Positions 7,199 through 15,040 are shown, counted from the stretch's first letter. The stretch: DNA of 18,079 nucleotides from Bacillota bacterium (GCA_023407175.1 JAEYMU010000003.1:1-18079), one strand, 5' to 3'. The notes: generated from the sequence alone by a model not told the origin. Program-made: numbers and translations.

Positions 7199-7534
7199 AT
7201 GAGAACGGACGAGATAATTCAAAAAGTCAGGGATAGCCTCAATATCCCTGACGACTCGAAAGATATAATCATATCCGATGTTATTCAGGATGCCTTGAAT
7301 TATTGTCATCGGCCTGATCTGCCTACAGAATTGGAATCGTACATCAGAAAGAAGGTTCGAGGAATTATCAATTATGAAGCTGAAAATGGTACAGCGACCG
7401 TATTTGATGTCCAGTCCATAAAAGAGGGCGATACCTCCACTACATACAATACCAATACAGTATCGCGGGAAACAATCTATGGGCTGTCAAGCGGAGACAT
7501 GAGGACTCTGCGAAACTTTAGGAGGTTGGGATAG
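7199..7534 (+). CDS. Head-tail connector / adaptor protein (SPP1 gp15 type)
   Basis: The 111-residue, mostly helical protein lies directly after the major capsid gene. It has an N-terminal helix pair (TDEIIQKVRDSLNI, then SDVIQDALNYCHR) and a second helical part (ESYIRKKVRGIINYEAENG), followed by a short C-terminal ending with ETIYGLSSGDMRTLRNFR. This layout is typical of adaptor proteins that form a ring under the portal and extend the DNA channel. The ATG at 7199 is chosen because GCGAGG stands just upstream; an upstream in-frame ATG at 7109 lies deep inside the capsid gene and has no such support. The next gene overlaps the stop by one base. Confidence 0.75.
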   Translation: MRTDEIIQKVRDSLNIPDDSKDIIISDVIQDALNYCHRPDLPTELESYIRKKVRGIINYEAENGTATVFDVQSIKEGDTSTTYNTNTVSRETIYGLSSGDMRTLRNFRRLG

Positions 7535-7866
7535 TGAGTATTTACGAAAGGCTCTGGAATGATCGAATGGATATTTATCGGTCGGACGATGTAACTGTTA
7601 GCAATATAACCAGTTCGAGCCGCAAATTAATACAGAGCGATGCTAAGTGCCACTACAGCGCCGGTTCCCTTGCGGATACCGGCGAGGGAGTCCCGACATT
7701 AATCAGCTCGCATAAACTTTTCTGCGCTGCAGCTACAATAAAGGAAGGTGATAAAGTTGTAGTTACACAGCATAAAAGTGGATTGAAAGTGACACTCATA
7801 GTCGGAGAGGGTTTCCCGTATTCCGGTGGCATGCAATATTCGGTAAAAAGGAATGATAAGGTATGA
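7534..7866 (+). CDS. Head closure / head-tail joining protein
   Basis: The 110-residue, beta-rich protein starts with MSIYERLWNDRMDIYR and has a C-terminal half of alternating strands (KEGDKVVVTQHKSG, then VGEGFPYSGGMQYSVKRND). The 'DRM.IYR ... KLF ... GD.V ... G....G' pattern fits small head-closure or joining proteins (SPP1 gp16-type and relatives) that plug the connector after packaging and offer the tail-binding surface. The GTG start overlaps the preceding TAG and is preceded by GGAGG at 7521-7525 with eight-base spacing. Its place between the adaptor and the HK97 gp10-like gene is standard. The sequence is divergent, so the role leans on gene order. Confidence 0.7.
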   Translation: MSIYERLWNDRMDIYRSDDVTVSNITSSSRKLIQSDAKCHYSAGSLADTGEGVPTLISSHKLFCAAATIKEGDKVVVTQHKSGLKVTLIVGEGFPYSGGMQYSVKRNDKV

Positions 7867-8288
7867 GTATTTCGTCAAGTAGCAATTACAGAAGGAACAA
7901 GGCCTTTATCGATCAATACCGGAAAGAGCTTAAGGCCATGCTTGGAGATATTGCGGAAATCGATGCCAAAGTGCTGAATAGAGCGGCAAGCGAAGGGTTA
8001 AGAGTTGCAAAGGATAACACACCAACAATTACCGGATTTATGAAAAAGAGTTGGCGATCTGCCCCGGCAGTTAAATCAAAAGGCGGAGCCGTCAAGTCTA
8101 TAGTTAATTCAGCTGACTATTCCGAATTTGTTAATTACGGCCACAGATTACTTAACAAAGACGGAGAGCAAATAGGGTGGGTTGATGGCCAGTTTATCCT
8201 CGAGAAGGCCATATCGCATACTGAAAAAGCCATGAAACGAGAATTTGAGAAAGAGATTGAGAGGGTGAACAAAGAATATGATAAGTGA
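7863..8288 (+). CDS. HK97 gp10-like tail completion protein
   Basis: The 141-residue protein shows the HK97 gp10 family pattern: a helical N-terminus (LKAMLGDIAEIDAKVLNRAA), the core RVAKDNTPTITGFMKKSWR near residues 50-65, the sheet segment IVNSADYSEFVNYGHRL, and a final helix after QFILEKAI. Related proteins join head and tail or complete the tail end. It starts on an ATGA overlap with the preceding stop. Its end overlaps the next gene by 11 bases. The last residues are strongly charged and helical. Confidence 0.85.
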   Translation: MSISSSSNYRRNKAFIDQYRKELKAMLGDIAEIDAKVLNRAASEGLRVAKDNTPTITGFMKKSWRSAPAVKSKGGAVKSIVNSADYSEFVNYGHRLLNKDGEQIGWVDGQFILEKAISHTEKAMKREFEKEIERVNKEYDK

Positions 8289-8697
8289 TATCATACAGGC
8301 CATTGCTGATAAATTAGCAGAGCTTTACTCTGGATATAAGATATATGTAGATGACGTTACACAGAACTTTAGCACTCCCTCATTTCTTATTGTGCTGGCA
8401 AATCAGGAATACGGGAAGCGAATATCTGGTACTTGCGCCGGCGCAAGTAAAGCAACATTTGATGTAGCTTACTTTAGCGATAAGGAAGAGCAGGATATCA
8501 AGAGCGATTGCCGTACGGTTCAAGAGAATCTGCTGCGTGAAATCGATCTGATCGGGGACTTTCGGGCTATGGGAAAGAATGCTCAAATAACGGACAATGT
8601 GCTGCACATCATTTTCGATGTGAGGTATTCGGAAATCCGGGTTGAGGCACCTGAAAAAATGAACGCGGAAACCATTAATACAAAATTCATATTTTAA
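8278..8697 (+). CDS. Tail terminator-like protein (DUF6838-type)
   Basis: The 139-residue protein starts with MISDIIQAIADKLAELY and continues IYVDDVTQNFSTPSFLIVLAN. It has a central strand pair (KATFDVAYFSD) and ends with LHIIFDVRYSE. This alpha/beta layout, with a helix followed by YxxxVxQxxxxPxFxI, is that of short terminator proteins that cap the tail tube and set the end of tail polymerisation in Firmicutes phages. It overlaps the gp10-like gene and sits just before the sheath, the usual place. GAGGGTGA precedes the ATG. An unusual CAGAS turn with one cysteine lies near residue 58. Confidence 0.72.
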   Translation: MISDIIQAIADKLAELYSGYKIYVDDVTQNFSTPSFLIVLANQEYGKRISGTCAGASKATFDVAYFSDKEEQDIKSDCRTVQENLLREIDLIGDFRAMGKNAQITDNVLHIIFDVRYSEIRVEAPEKMNAETINTKFIF

Positions 8698-8714
8698 GAA
8701 AGAAGGGTTAGAGT

Positions 8715-9764
8715 ATGGCAGGAACATGGACCAGCCAGAACAAAATACTGCCAGGGGCCTACATAAATTTTCTGACAAACGCACCGCTGTCCATTACTCC
8801 CGGGGATCGGGGGATAGTGGTGTTGCTGCAGGAGGTTAGTGTAGGTTCCGCAGGGGAAATGTACACAATCACAGCCACCGATACAAGCGGATATCCGAAT
8901 AATATAACGGCTACAGATATTCTGCTTATGAATGAAGCGCTAAAAGGCGCAAAGACAGCAATTCTTTATAATCTAGGCGGCACATCTCACGATGCAGCGG
9001 ATATCACAGCGGCGTTAGCTGCCTTAAAGACCATAAATTTTAATACCCTATGTTATCCATATGATGGATCAGAATATACTGCAAATAAGGCAGCAATTGC
9101 TTCGTGGGTAGAAGCGATGAGAGATGATGAAGGGGTTAAAATACAGGCGGTCATGGCAAGCTATGTCGCAGATAGCGAGGCTATTATCGATGTTGTACAG
9201 GGAATAGAGTTGTCAGATGGAACAGCCCTGACAGCCGCGCAGGCTGTAGCCTGGGTTGCCGGTGTCACAGCGGGTACTAATATCAATCAGTCCAATACCG
9301 GAAAGATTTATTCCGGTGCAGTGGATGTTACTCCGAGAATGACAAAATCTGAAATGGAAGCAGCAATCTCTGCAGGCAAATTCATCTTTAAGGTGGACAG
9401 TGCACAGAATGTATCTGCGGTATATGATATCAATTCTCTGACGACCTACACAACCGAGAAAAGCAATTTATTCCGGAAAAACAGAGTCATCCGGACGATA
9501 GACGGGATCAATAATGATATAACCGAGATATTTGAAAGTAATTATGTCGGCAAGGTAAATAATAATGCGGATGGTCGCTCCCTGCTAAAAACAAATCTGA
9601 TTGAGTATTTTAAGACTCTTCAGGATATGGCAGCAATTCAGAATTTCACGGCAGAAGACGTTACAGTATCCCCAGGAAATGACTCTGATGCGGTAGTAAT
9701 TGATTGCTATATACAGCCAGTCGACAGCATCGAAAAGATATATATCACCGTTAACTTATCATAG
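8715..9764 (+). CDS. xkdK: Contractile tail sheath protein (XkdK-like)
   Basis: The 349-residue protein has the standard sheath opening: W-T-S-Q-N-K-I-L-P-G-A-Y-I-N-F, followed by GDRGIVVLLQEVSVG. It has the C-terminal sheath domain with RVIRTIDGINNDITEIFES and a last part ending in strands (YIQPVDSIEKIYITVNLS). It polymerises around the tail tube and contracts on infection, so the phage is a myovirus. The length matches the short single-insert sheaths of clostridial phages and R-type bacteriocins and is shorter than PBSX XkdK. The start has AAGAAGGG upstream. Confidence 0.95.
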   Translation: MAGTWTSQNKILPGAYINFLTNAPLSITPGDRGIVVLLQEVSVGSAGEMYTITATDTSGYPNNITATDILLMNEALKGAKTAILYNLGGTSHDAADITAALAALKTINFNTLCYPYDGSEYTANKAAIASWVEAMRDDEGVKIQAVMASYVADSEAIIDVVQGIELSDGTALTAAQAVAWVAGVTAGTNINQSNTGKIYSGAVDVTPRMTKSEMEAAISAGKFIFKVDSAQNVSAVYDINSLTTYTTEKSNLFRKNRVIRTIDGINNDITEIFESNYVGKVNNNADGRSLLKTNLIEYFKTLQDMAAIQNFTAEDVTVSPGNDSDAVVIDCYIQPVDSIEKIYITVNLS

Positions 9765-9779
9765 AAAGGAGGAAATATC

Positions 9780-10250
9780 GTGGCATTTACAAAGCTTTCC
9801 GACACGCTGAATGCCCAGGGAGGGACGGCGTATATTATTATTAATAAGTCACAGCGCCCGCTGTTCGAGCTGTCGAGCCTTAAGGCGCAGATAGACTATA
9901 CCGTGACATCAAAGCGTATGCTTGGCAACAGAATGACGCAGCATAAAGTGACAGGTGCAGAGGGTACCGGTAGTTTAACAATGTATTTTGCTAATAGTCA
10001 AATGCTCAATCAGGCTCTTGCTTATTTGTCCGGCGGGACATACACGGGTATCACACTTAAAGTCAAAAACGAGGATCCGGCATCAACTATAGGATCCCAG
10101 GAGGTAGCGCTTTATAATTGTATACTGAATACGGTTCCGGTTGCCTCGTTGGATGATAGCTCTGACGATCCGATTACCTTCGACAGTGATTTTACCTTTG
10201 ATAGTATGGAAGTCTTGAGCTCCTTTGTGCTACCCGAAAATTTTAGATAA
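9780..10250 (+). CDS. xkdM: Tail tube protein (XkdM-like)
   Basis: The 156-residue protein matches the XkdM (DUF2001) tube family: an opening AFTKLSDTLNAQGGTAYI, the segment LKAQIDYTVTSKRMLGNRM with the following GAEGTGSLTMYFANS, and the ending DSDFTFDSMEVLSSF. It stacks as hexameric rings to form the inner tube. The GTG start is supported by AAAGGAGG about seven bases upstream. Sheath and tube genes adjacent in this order are diagnostic of PBSX-like contractile tails. A terminator-like hairpin follows the stop by eight bases. Confidence 0.93.
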   Translation: MAFTKLSDTLNAQGGTAYIIINKSQRPLFELSSLKAQIDYTVTSKRMLGNRMTQHKVTGAEGTGSLTMYFANSQMLNQALAYLSGGTYTGITLKVKNEDPASTIGSQEVALYNCILNTVPVASLDDSSDDPITFDSDFTFDSMEVLSSFVLPENFR

Positions 10251-10258
10251 CATTATGT

Positions 10259-10282
10259 AGGAGCTGAAAGCTCTTTCTTTTT
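10259..10282 (+). terminator. Terminator-like hairpin between tail tube and tail chaperone genes
   Basis: AGGAGCT (10259-10265) pairs with AGCTCTT (10269-10275) around a GAA loop, seven pairs including one G-T. It is followed by TCTTTTT. The ribosome binding site AAGGAGG of the next gene (10283-10289) starts directly after the T-tract. A leaky terminator here would raise sheath and tube output relative to the chaperone and tape measure, which are needed in far lower amounts. Confidence 0.6.
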
Positions 10283-10294
10283 AAGGAGGAATTT

Positions 10295-10696
10295 ATGAGT
10301 TCACTCAAGGCGTTTTTACAGCCTGTGCAAATAGAAAATCAGGAAGTGGTTATATCTAGCCGGTTTGTCGAAGATAGCAAGCCGGTTCCCTTTACTATCC
10401 GCCCGATTACACAGGATGAAAATAAATATCTGATTAAGAGATTCACGAAAAAAGACAAGAAGGGAACAGAGTCATTTGATCGAACGGAATATATCTCTGC
10501 GTTAACAGCCGCGGCCGTTGTGTTTCCTGATTTGACAAATGCAGAGCTGCAAAAAGCGTATGGAACGATTGGGGAATCCTCACTGCTCCAGAAAATGCTT
10601 TATGTTGGCGAATATGCTGAACTTGCACAAAAAGTGCAGGAAATTAGTGGGCTGGATTCCGATATCAACGAGGAGATTGAGGAAGCAAAAAACTAA
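10295..10696 (+). CDS. xkdN: Tail assembly chaperone, short (frame-0) form (XkdN-like)
   Basis: The 133-residue protein resembles XkdN. It starts SSLKAFLQPVQIENQEVVIS, continues with PFTIRPITQDENKYLIKRFTK, then DRTEYISALTAAAVVFPDL, and has a helical, acidic end (DINEEIEEAKN). Such chaperones coat the tape measure during tail assembly. The AAGGAGG site is five bases upstream of ATG. The last codons are GCA AAA AAC TAA: a slippery heptamer just before the stop. A second open frame in -1 continues to the tape measure gene, so this is the shorter of two predicted products, equivalent to lambda gpG. Confidence 0.9.
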   Translation: MSSLKAFLQPVQIENQEVVISSRFVEDSKPVPFTIRPITQDENKYLIKRFTKKDKKGTESFDRTEYISALTAAAVVFPDLTNAELQKAYGTIGESSLLQKMLYVGEYAELAQKVQEISGLDSDINEEIEEAKN

Positions 10697-10737
10697 TCTT
10701 GCAAGGTGATCCAGAGGCCAATATGGCTCACTTTGCA
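10687..10737 (+). promoter_or_regulatory. Programmed -1 ribosomal frameshift signal
   Basis: The heptamer A AAA AAC (10687-10693) is in the correct register with frame 0. After a six-base spacer holding the stop, TGCAAGGTGA (10700-10709) pairs with TCACTTTGCA (10728-10737): ten pairs, one of them G-T. Within the loop GCCA (10717-10720) and TGGC (10724-10727) form a second short stem stacked on the 3' arm. Heptamer, spacer and stem are all of the classic kind. The site lies where tail chaperones of diverse phages shift frame. Confidence 0.88.
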
Positions 10738-10884
10738 TTACAAAAATTGCGTATTCTACCGTCAACGCTCTTAGCATTAGATGATAGGGAAAAAGCATTT
10801 GTTTATGCAAGCATTATGCTGCGGATAGATGAAGAGAAAAGGCAAGCAGCAAAGATTAAATCGAAAGGAGGCAGAAGAAAGTAA
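10693..10884 (+). CDS. Tail assembly chaperone, -1 frameshift extension (lambda gpT-equivalent part)
   Basis: This is the frame reached by a -1 shift at 10687-10693. It adds 63 residues to the 133 of the short form, making a fusion of about 196 residues (10295-10884). It contains QGDPEANMAHFALQKLRILP, then LDDREKAFVYASIMLRID, and a basic end KIKSKGGRRK. Similar short second-frame products lie just before the tape measure in many contractile-tailed phages; the extension is thought to contact the tape measure. It has no good start of its own: TTG at 10699 and ATG at 10723 lack a ribosome binding site, and both lie in or beside the predicted stem. The stop TAA shares its last base with the ATG of the tape measure gene. 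Confidence 0.87.
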   Translation, partial: LILQGDPEANMAHFALQKLRILPSTLLALDDREKAFVYASIMLRIDEEKRQAAKIKSKGGRRK

Positions 10885-12845
10885 TGGCTACACTAAAAGC
10901 GATGTTTCGATTATACGATGGCTATTCTGCAATTGCTGACAAGGTTTATCGGAAAACGCAGGAAGCTACCACAAAAATTCTTGCCGCCAGTGGCGCCACC
11001 GATAAATTTAATGCAAAATTAGCGGCTACAGGAGCAAGCGCAAATTCTGCTTCCAGTGGGCTTGCAAAGTATCTTAGTCTGGCCGCAGCAATTGCTGCTA
11101 CAGTGAAGGGCACAAGCACTACGGATGATTACATCAATACAGCGGCCCGGCTCAACTTGATCAACGATGGACTGCAGACGCAGGCAGAGCTACAGCAAAA
11201 GATATTTGATGCTGCTTACCGATCAAAAGGAGCTTATTCTGACATGGCTTCCGCAATATCAAAAATGGGGTTGCTGGCTGGGGATACTTTTACTAACAAC
11301 GATGAACTGATCTCCTTTACAGAACTGCTACAAAAATCTTTTAAAGTAAGCGGCGCCAACACCACGGAACAATCTTCCGCAATGCTCCAGTTGTCGCAGG
11401 CTATGGCTGCTGGCAAGCTCCAGGGCGATGAATTTCGCAGTATCATGGAAAATGCTCCAATGCTGGCCCAGGCCATAGCTGATTATACCGGCAAGACGAA
11501 AGGCGAATTAAAGCAAATGTCTGCGGATGGTACCATAACGGCAGACATAATAAAAAATGCTCTTTTTTCTGCAGCAGACGATATCAATGGCAAATTTGCT
11601 GAAATGCCAATGACCTTTGCGGGTTATTGGAATCGGATAAAAAATGGTGTCCTGCAAGCCTTTGGGTCAGTTATGACGAAAATAAATAATCTGATAAACA
11701 CAGAGGAATTTCAAGGCTTTATAAACAGTTTTATAAACGGAATGTATGCGGCAGCAAATGCCGCAAGCCGTGTTATTGATTCGGTAACAGCAATTTACTC
11801 CTTTATGTCTAGTAACTGGCCCATTCTCGAACCTATAATCATGGGTGTTGTTGGGGCTCTTATTGCATACAAAATAGTTGCTTTAGTTACAAACGGTATT
11901 TTAGCTGCGCAGGCATTGGCAACCTCTGTATTGGCAGCATCAAAGGCTTTGGAAGCCGGCGCTACCTTTGCGGCAACAGCAGCTCAATATGGCCTGAATG
12001 CCGCTTTACTTGCCTGCCCCATAACGTGGATAATCGGAGCAATTATATTAATTATTGTTTTGATATACACCATCATAGGGGTCATAAATAAGTTTGCAGG
12101 AACATCTGTTTCTGCCACAGGAGTAATCATGGGGGCTTTTGCAGTTGTTGGGGCGGTGATATGGAATATTATCGCTGGCGTATACAATTTTGTTGCTGGC
12201 ATATTTATCGAAATATATAATCTACTCGCTGATTTTGCTAACTTTTTTGCGAATTTTTTAAATGATCCGGCAGGTGCAATCGTCACTTTATTTAACCAAA
12301 TATTTGATTTTGTCCTGGGCATCGTCCAGTCGGCGGCTAAACTGATTGATACGATATTCGGAACAGATTTAGCCGGGGCAGTCCAAGGTTTTCGAAATGA
12401 TATGCTGGATGAGATTAGCCTATCTACTGGAGAACAAAAGGTTGTTGTCGATAAGCTTAATGCGTCGGATTACCAGTTGGACCATACAAGCTACGGGGAT
12501 GCATGGAACGGCGGGTATAGCACAGGCGAAAGTCTAGATGATAAATTTTCCTCTTTTATGGATATGTTTAGTAACACGGACGATAAAGGCACCGACTATG
12601 ATCCGACAGTAGTAACCGGAACTGGCACTAATGGTACAGTAAAAGTGGACTTAAGCGACGAGGATATCGGTTATCTGCGTGACTTAGCAGAGAGAGATTA
12701 TATAAACAAATTCAGCACTGCGACACTTGCGCCGAACATAACAATAAGCTTTGGGGATGTGCATGAAACGGCAGATGCTGATAAGATAGCAAAAAGGGTA
12801 CAGAATATTTTGCAGGAAGAAATAGCGGTAAGCGCGGAAGGATAG
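10884..12845 (+). CDS. Tail tape measure protein
   Basis: The 653-residue protein determines tail length and is ejected with the DNA. The N-terminal part has the tape-measure domain (TTDDYINTAARLNLIND near residues 75-90, then KLQGDEFRSIMENAPMLAQ near 175-190, and MTFAGYWNRIKNG). Long hydrophobic stretches at about 315-340, 382-402 and 410-440 suit membrane passage during ejection. The C-terminal end is hydrophilic (LRDLAERDYINKFST) with a sheet-like close. At roughly 1.5 angstrom per residue, a rule from other phages, the tail would be near 100 nm. The ATG overlaps the stop of the chaperone extension by one base and has AAAGGAGG upstream. Confidence 0.93.
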   Translation: MATLKAMFRLYDGYSAIADKVYRKTQEATTKILAASGATDKFNAKLAATGASANSASSGLAKYLSLAAAIAATVKGTSTTDDYINTAARLNLINDGLQTQAELQQKIFDAAYRSKGAYSDMASAISKMGLLAGDTFTNNDELISFTELLQKSFKVSGANTTEQSSAMLQLSQAMAAGKLQGDEFRSIMENAPMLAQAIADYTGKTKGELKQMSADGTITADIIKNALFSAADDINGKFAEMPMTFAGYWNRIKNGVLQAFGSVMTKINNLINTEEFQGFINSFINGMYAAANAASRVIDSVTAIYSFMSSNWPILEPIIMGVVGALIAYKIVALVTNGILAAQALATSVLAASKALEAGATFAATAAQYGLNAALLACPITWIIGAIILIIVLIYTIIGVINKFAGTSVSATGVIMGAFAVVGAVIWNIIAGVYNFVAGIFIEIYNLLADFANFFANFLNDPAGAIVTLFNQIFDFVLGIVQSAAKLIDTIFGTDLAGAVQGFRNDMLDEISLSTGEQKVVVDKLNASDYQLDHTSYGDAWNGGYSTGESLDDKFSSFMDMFSNTDDKGTDYDPTVVTGTGTNGTVKVDLSDEDIGYLRDLAERDYINKFSTATLAPNITISFGDVHETADADKIAKRVQNILQEEIAVSAEG

Positions 12846-12855
12846 GAGAGTGCCA

Positions 12856-13824
12856 ATGAGCGACTACGCGGTGTTTTTTGATTATAATAATAAAACCTAT
12901 CGATTACCCATAAATCCGGAAGAGATCGAAGAGACAATTTCTCAAGCTATAGAAAAATATGATATATTGAAGCTTGGACAAATTGCTGTGCCTGGAAATT
13001 TGGAATTAAGAGAATGGTCCTTCGAAACCGAATTTCCTAAATACCATAGTAACTCAAAAAAGGATATTAATAATAAAAGAATAGTAATTCCTCATTATAC
13101 AGAAACACCGGACGAATCACACGGACCAGCCTACTATCTAAACCGATTTGAAAAATGGAGAAGTGCACGCAACCCGATAAGATTTATTGCTGGAGCTTTC
13201 ACGGATAAAAATAATAATGGGAATTATGATAGCGACGAAATAGACTTGTCGCGCAGTATTAATAGCCTTGTACTGATTGAGGAACTGACAATAACAGAAA
13301 AGTCCGGAGAAGAAGGCGATAAGTATGTTAAGTTCAAGCTTTTAGAATACCGGGAATACGCTGCGCAGACAGAACTAAAAGAAACCACATCAGCGAATGG
13401 TACAACAAGCTATACAAAAAAGAGTACAAATTCATCTTCTGTTAACCCAAAGAGCACAGGGTACCACGTAGTAAAGTCAGGAGATAGCCTATGGAGTATC
13501 GCAATGACATATTACGGATCGGGGACGAAAGCGAATATTATTTTCAATGCTAACACAGACAAGATTAAAAATCCTGCACTCCTTACCGTGGGGTGGAAAC
13601 TGAAAATTCCGTCAGAAGACGAGTTTTCCAAGTATTCTGCAGCGCTTCCAACAACGAAGGCTTCTTCTGATACGTCATCTGCCACAAGTTACTCCGAGGG
13701 AGCTGGAAGAATAAAAGAATACACAGGAAGTGGTGGAGCCGGGCGGTCTACCGGTTATTCGGGAAGTGGCGGAGCCGGCAGATCAACCAGCTACGCAGGT
13801 AGTGGCGGCGCTGGTAGAAGTTAG
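12856..13824 (+). CDS. xkdP: LysM baseplate hub/spike-associated protein (XkdP-like) with Gly-rich C-terminal repeats
   Basis: The 322-residue protein has an N-terminal XkdP-like part (FFDYNNKTYRLPINPEEIE, then ELREWSFETEFP and YYLNRFEKWRSARNPIRF). A Ser/Thr-rich linker around 180-200 precedes one LysM domain at about 203-250 (YHVVKSGDSLWSIAMTYYG ... LLTVGWKLKIP). LysM binds peptidoglycan, suiting a tail-tip component that touches the wall. Residues 289-322 are three near-identical 12-residue units of the form Y-x-G-S-G-G-A-G-R-S-T, preceded by a degenerate one at 279-288. ATG at 12856 is chosen: AGGAG at 12844-12848 has seven-base spacing to it, but only one base to the in-frame GTG at 12850. 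Confidence 0.88.
   Translation: MSDYAVFFDYNNKTYRLPINPEEIEETISQAIEKYDILKLGQIAVPGNLELREWSFETEFPKYHSNSKKDINNKRIVIPHYTETPDESHGPAYYLNRFEKWRSARNPIRFIAGAFTDKNNNGNYDSDEIDLSRSINSLVLIEELTITEKSGEEGDKYVKFKLLEYREYAAQTELKETTSANGTTSYTKKSTNSSSVNPKSTGYHVVKSGDSLWSIAMTYYGSGTKANIIFNANTDKIKNPALLTVGWKLKIPSEDEFSKYSAALPTTKASSDTSSATSYSEGAGRIKEYTGSGGAGRSTGYSGSGGAGRSTSYAGSGGAGRS
13720..13821 (+). repeat. Coding tandem repeat, 36-base unit, about 2.8 copies
   Basis: Units start at 13720, 13756 and 13792 and encode Y-x-G-S-G-G-A-G-R-S plus two residues. Glycine, alanine, arginine and serine codons differ between units (for example GGGCGGTCT, GGCAGATCA, GGTAGAAGT), so the protein repeat is maintained while the DNA diverges. 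The last unit ends at the stop codon. Confidence 0.85.
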
Positions 13825-13832
13825 GTGATACT

Positions 13833-14810
13833 ATGAGTAAAAAAATTGAGATTGCGGTAAAAACAAAAAGTGATGGTAAAACTTATGAAATCAGTGAACT
13901 TATCAGAGATATATCCTATACGGATCGGTTAAATGACGGGTGCAGCAAACTCGAATTTACTTATATAAATGATGATCTAATATTACAAAATGCGGATGTG
14001 CTTTGGTTAAAATATGATGGTACAAATGTGTTTTACGGATATATTTTTAAGGTTGGCAGAACTTCTGGAAAGGAAATAACGATTACGGCATACGATCAGC
14101 TAAGATACGCCAAAGCAAAGGATTACATGTATATAAAGGGTGACACCCTCACAAGCCTAGTCAATAAGATGTGTAGTCACTTTAATTTTGTCAAAGGCTA
14201 TATCGCTGATTCGGCTTATGTGCTTAGCACCCAGACCTTTGACGGTGATACTTGGCTTGACATTATATATACCGGTATAAGTGAAACACTCATGAATAAA
14301 AGCAAGTTATATTGCCTGCGCGATGAATTTGGGAAGGTTACACTTCGTGATTTGGATAACTTAAGACTTGATCTGATGCTGGGAGATAAATCTCTATGCT
14401 ATGATTTTACGCATGAAAAGTCCATCGATGACAGTTTTTATAATTTGGTTATCTTGTTAGTTGAAATCGAAACCGAAAGCAATACAGGAAGCAGCTCTTC
14501 GAAGACAGCACAGTTTGTTAATTCTAAAGACGAAAGTTCTATAGAAGATTATGGACTTATGCAGTATTACGAAAAGGTCCAAAACTCAACTGTTGCACAA
14601 GCGAAATCAAAGGCGGAAGCATTACTCAAGCTTTATAATCGTGAGACAGAAACACTGACACTGGAATGCATAGGGGATATCCGTATTAGAGCCGGGTCAA
14701 GCTTTTCGGTATACTTGAGTGATTTGGATATCAATAAGCAGATGTATGTAAAATCAGTAACCCATAAATTTCTTCCCACACATACAATGTCAATAGAGGT
14801 GGCTGTATGA
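13833..14810 (+). CDS. xkdQ: Baseplate protein (XkdQ-like)
   Basis: The 325-residue protein fits the XkdQ/YqbQ family of central baseplate proteins, structurally related to the hub of contractile tails. Seen are an N-terminal sheet domain with ISELIRDISYTDRLNDGCSKLEFTY, then VFYGYIFKVGR and ITITAYDQLRYAKAKDYMY near residues 85-105. A middle helix domain (TLTSLVNKMCSHF) follows, and the C-terminus holds SKAEALLKLYNRETETLTLE and IRAGSSFSVYLSD. A flexible Ser-rich loop (SNTGSSSSK) lies near residue 218. It starts nine bases after the LysM gene, with AGGTGA upstream of the ATG, and overlaps the next gene by four bases. Confidence 0.88.
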   Translation: MSKKIEIAVKTKSDGKTYEISELIRDISYTDRLNDGCSKLEFTYINDDLILQNADVLWLKYDGTNVFYGYIFKVGRTSGKEITITAYDQLRYAKAKDYMYIKGDTLTSLVNKMCSHFNFVKGYIADSAYVLSTQTFDGDTWLDIIYTGISETLMNKSKLYCLRDEFGKVTLRDLDNLRLDLMLGDKSLCYDFTHEKSIDDSFYNLVILLVEIETESNTGSSSSKTAQFVNSKDESSIEDYGLMQYYEKVQNSTVAQAKSKAEALLKLYNRETETLTLECIGDIRIRAGSSFSVYLSDLDINKQMYVKSVTHKFLPTHTMSIEVAV

Positions 14811-15040
14811 TCAACGAAATTAAAATTATTATTCAGAATTACATCAATAATGCTAAGCTTTGCAGGCTCATGGTCGGAACAATTGCCGAGGATGGGATAC
14901 GGGTTAATGAAAAGCTATTTATTCCGGTGGAGCTTGTCGTGGGAAATCTGAAAAATACCGTTACGCCCGGACAGACAGTAAGGATCCTTCGTGACCAAGG
15001 CGGACAGCTTTTTTACATTCTGGAGGTGATATCTGAATGA
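14807..15040 (+). CDS. xkdR: Small baseplate protein (XkdR-like, DUF2577)
   Basis: The 77-residue protein has the DUF2577 pattern: an N-terminal amphipathic helix (EIKIIIQNYINNA) and a small barrel (LMVGTIAEDGIRVNEKLFIP) ending KNTVTPGQTVRILRDQGGQ and FYILEVI. In PBSX-like tails this gene always sits between XkdQ- and XkdS-like genes and its product belongs to the baseplate; the exact role is not known. ATGA overlaps join it to both neighbours. AGAGGTGG precedes the ATG. Confidence 0.85.
   Translation: MINEIKIIIQNYINNAKLCRLMVGTIAEDGIRVNEKLFIPVELVVGNLKNTVTPGQTVRILRDQGGQLFYILEVISE

Noticed and set aside
8380..8784. 134-codon minus-strand frame across the tail terminator and sheath start
   Set aside because: It spans two well-supported genes on the other strand and shows no family features.
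10699..10884. Independent 61-residue gene starting at TTG
   Set aside because: There is no ribosome binding site, the start is buried at the foot of the predicted frameshift stem, and the frame is better explained as the -1 extension of the chaperone.
11984..12322. 112-codon minus-strand frame within the tape measure gene
   Set aside because: It mirrors the low-complexity hydrophobic part of the tape measure and has no independent support.
13720..13821. CRISPR-like or DNA-level direct repeat array
   Set aside because: The repeats are contiguous with no spacers, in frame, and diverge at synonymous positions; they are a protein repeat.
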